From: Ignavibacteriales bacterium
Lineage (GTDB): Bacteria; Bacteroidota; Ignavibacteria; UBA10030
Direction: 5' to 3'
Length of the DNA: 64,000 bases
Assembly (NCBI GenBank): GCA_026390595.1
Contig: JAPLFQ010000030.1
Span: forward strand, 62,001-126,000
Each line of letters opens with the position of its first letter. Position 1 is the first letter of the stretch. The notes beneath the pieces were generated by a model that saw only the letters and a list, made by a program, of their open reading frames with translations, was not told where the DNA came from and did not search any database. Position numbers and translations under genes: made by a program. Shown piece after piece: positions 63,425-64,000 of the stretch.

Positions 63425-63568
63425 CAAATTCGAAATACGAAAGCCGAAATCCTAAACAAATCCTAAGCACGAAAGCAGTTGCTCAGGACTTCCGCTTCCA
63501 AACAGGGTCCGTCTTTCGATTTGGATTTCGGACTTGTTTCGAATTTCGGGATTCGGATTTCGTGCTTC
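63425..63568. repeat. Inverted-repeat element of short CGAAATCC-type oligomers
   Basis: The left arm (about 63425-63477) holds AAATTCGAAATACGAAAGCC and related GAAATCCTAAACAAATCC units. The right arm (about 63512-63568) holds the reverse complement family: GATTTGGATTTCGGACTTG and AATTTCGGGATTCGGATTTC. The arms face each other around about 35 bases and could form a long imperfect stem. The element lies between convergent genes, so it may stop transcription from both sides, or be a dispersed repeat. It has no T-run of a classic terminator. Confidence 0.65.
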
Positions 63569-63609
63569 AATGCCAATTTCTCGGTCTTCAAAGCTTCGCA
63601 ATCACCAAT

Positions 63610-64000
63610 TCACTCTTCGAGTGTCGACAAATCGCCTTCGTGCATTCCCAACGCGCGCGCTTTCAGGACTCGTCGCATGATCTTGCCGCTGCGCGTCTTC
63701 GGCAATGCCTTGACGAACTCGATCTTCTCCGGCTTGGCAATCGGTCCCATTTCATGGGCAACGTGCTTCCTCAGTTCCTCGATGAGCGCCTCGCCTCCCT
63801 CGTAGCCCGCTTTGAGAATCAGGTAGGCATGGATTGCCACGCCTTTGATCTCGTGCGGTAAACCGATCACGGCGGCCTCTGCCACTGCATGATGACTGAC
63901 GAATGCCGATTCGAGCTCGGCAGTGCCAAGCCGATATCCGCTCACCTTGATCACATCATCCACTCTTCCGATGATCCAAAAATAACCGTCTTCATCTTTG
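63610..64000 (-). CDS. acs: Acetyl-CoA synthetase, C-terminal part, cut by window edge
   Basis: The C-terminal 129 residues of AMP-forming acetyl-CoA synthetase. [20 protein letters not shown] is the hinge and A8 motif, followed by [35 protein letters not shown] and the A10 catalytic-lysine motif [16 protein letters not shown]. The frame is open through the right edge, so the start is outside. It converts acetate to acetyl-CoA. It converges on the cbb3 cluster. Confidence 0.96.
   Translation of the reverse strand, partial: KDEDGYFWIIGRVDDVIKVSGYRLGTAELESAFVSHHAVAEAAVIGLPHEIKGVAIHAYLILKAGYEGGEALIEELRKHVAHEMGPIAKPEKIEFVKALPKTRSGKIMRRVLKARALGMHEGDLSTLEE

Noticed and set aside
62710-63861. Plus-strand frame of 383 codons spanning the SafE-like gene, the repeat and acs
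   Set aside because: It overlaps the real SafE-like gene in another frame, crosses the inverted repeat and runs antisense into acs; not a gene.
1-64000. CRISPR arrays, insertion sequences, integrases, toxin-antitoxin or phage defence genes
   Set aside because: No regularly spaced repeats, transposase motifs, restriction or defence domains were seen on either strand.

Overview
The window (about 54% GC by eye, not counted) looks like chromosome from a motile, respiring member of the Fibrobacterota-Chlorobi-Bacteroidota superphylum, most likely the Ignavibacteria/Chlorobi side of Bacteroidota. This is an inference from gene content: alternative complex III linked to an A2-type cytochrome oxidase, a fused CcoN-CcoO subunit with a monoheme CcoP, a DUF4783-type small protein, and a flagellar gene set, which is uncommon in Bacteroidota proper. 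Housekeeping promoters here resemble TTGATT-N16-TATATTTG.

Layout. (1) 1-10.8 kb, minus strand: a signalling block with a membrane multi-PAS protein cut by the left edge, two hybrid histidine kinases, an NtrC-type sigma-54 activator, a REC-PAS histidine kinase and a separately promoted NarL/FixJ-type regulator. (2) 10.9-16.2 kb, minus: late flagellar genes (a small unknown, flgM-like, a FliT/FlgN-like helical protein, flaG, fliD, fliS, flagellin). The flagellin gene has a clear sigma-28 promoter and a 20-bp palindrome whose core recurs upstream of the kinase block. (3) 16.2-21.4 kb, minus: two glycosyltransferase-TPR proteins, one a 1211-residue multidomain fusion, probably acting on flagellin or another surface polymer. 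(4) 21.9-22.7 kb, plus: an HDOD protein behind a strong sigma-54 promoter candidate. (5) 22.9-26.4 kb, minus: a lactate-permease family transporter, a secreted GlcG/HbpS protein, a secreted tandem VOC protein, and tRNA-Phe with its terminator. (6) 26.5-36.6 kb, minus: acyl-CoA dehydrogenase and an enoyl-ACP-reductase-like SDR from one promoter; and a lipoprotein, a DUF4783-like protein, a large NtrY-like kinase, pgeF and glmS as a second operon. (7) 36.7-39.75 kb, minus: pyrR-pyrB-pyrC with a leader containing a PyrR-binding loop and an intrinsic terminator. (8) 39.8-54.7 kb, minus: a respiratory operon of about 15 kb encoding alternative complex III (actA, small protein, actB, actC, fused actD-actE, actF), extra cytochromes c, SCO, oxidase subunits I, III, IV and II, and heme O synthase. 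(9) 55.1-63.4 kb, plus: the divergent cbb3 cluster ccoI-ccoS-ccoNO-ccoQ-ccoP-ccoG-ccoH plus a TauE/SafE-like protein. (10) The C-terminus of acetyl-CoA synthetase on the minus strand at the right edge, separated from the cbb3 cluster by an inverted-repeat element.

How it fits together. Electrons from quinol would pass through ACIII and its cytochromes to the A2-type oxidase at higher oxygen, or to cbb3 at low oxygen. The two systems lie back to back and share a 360-bp control region. The phosphorelay cluster, the NarL-type regulator and the sigma-54 activator sit next to flagellar genes. The shared palindrome links them physically, which suggests that flagellin output is tuned by this signalling block. 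I saw no CRISPR array, insertion sequence, rRNA or prophage. The best candidates for something undescribed are the palindrome regulon, the 1211-residue glycosyltransferase fusion and the sigma-54/dyad region before the HDOD gene.
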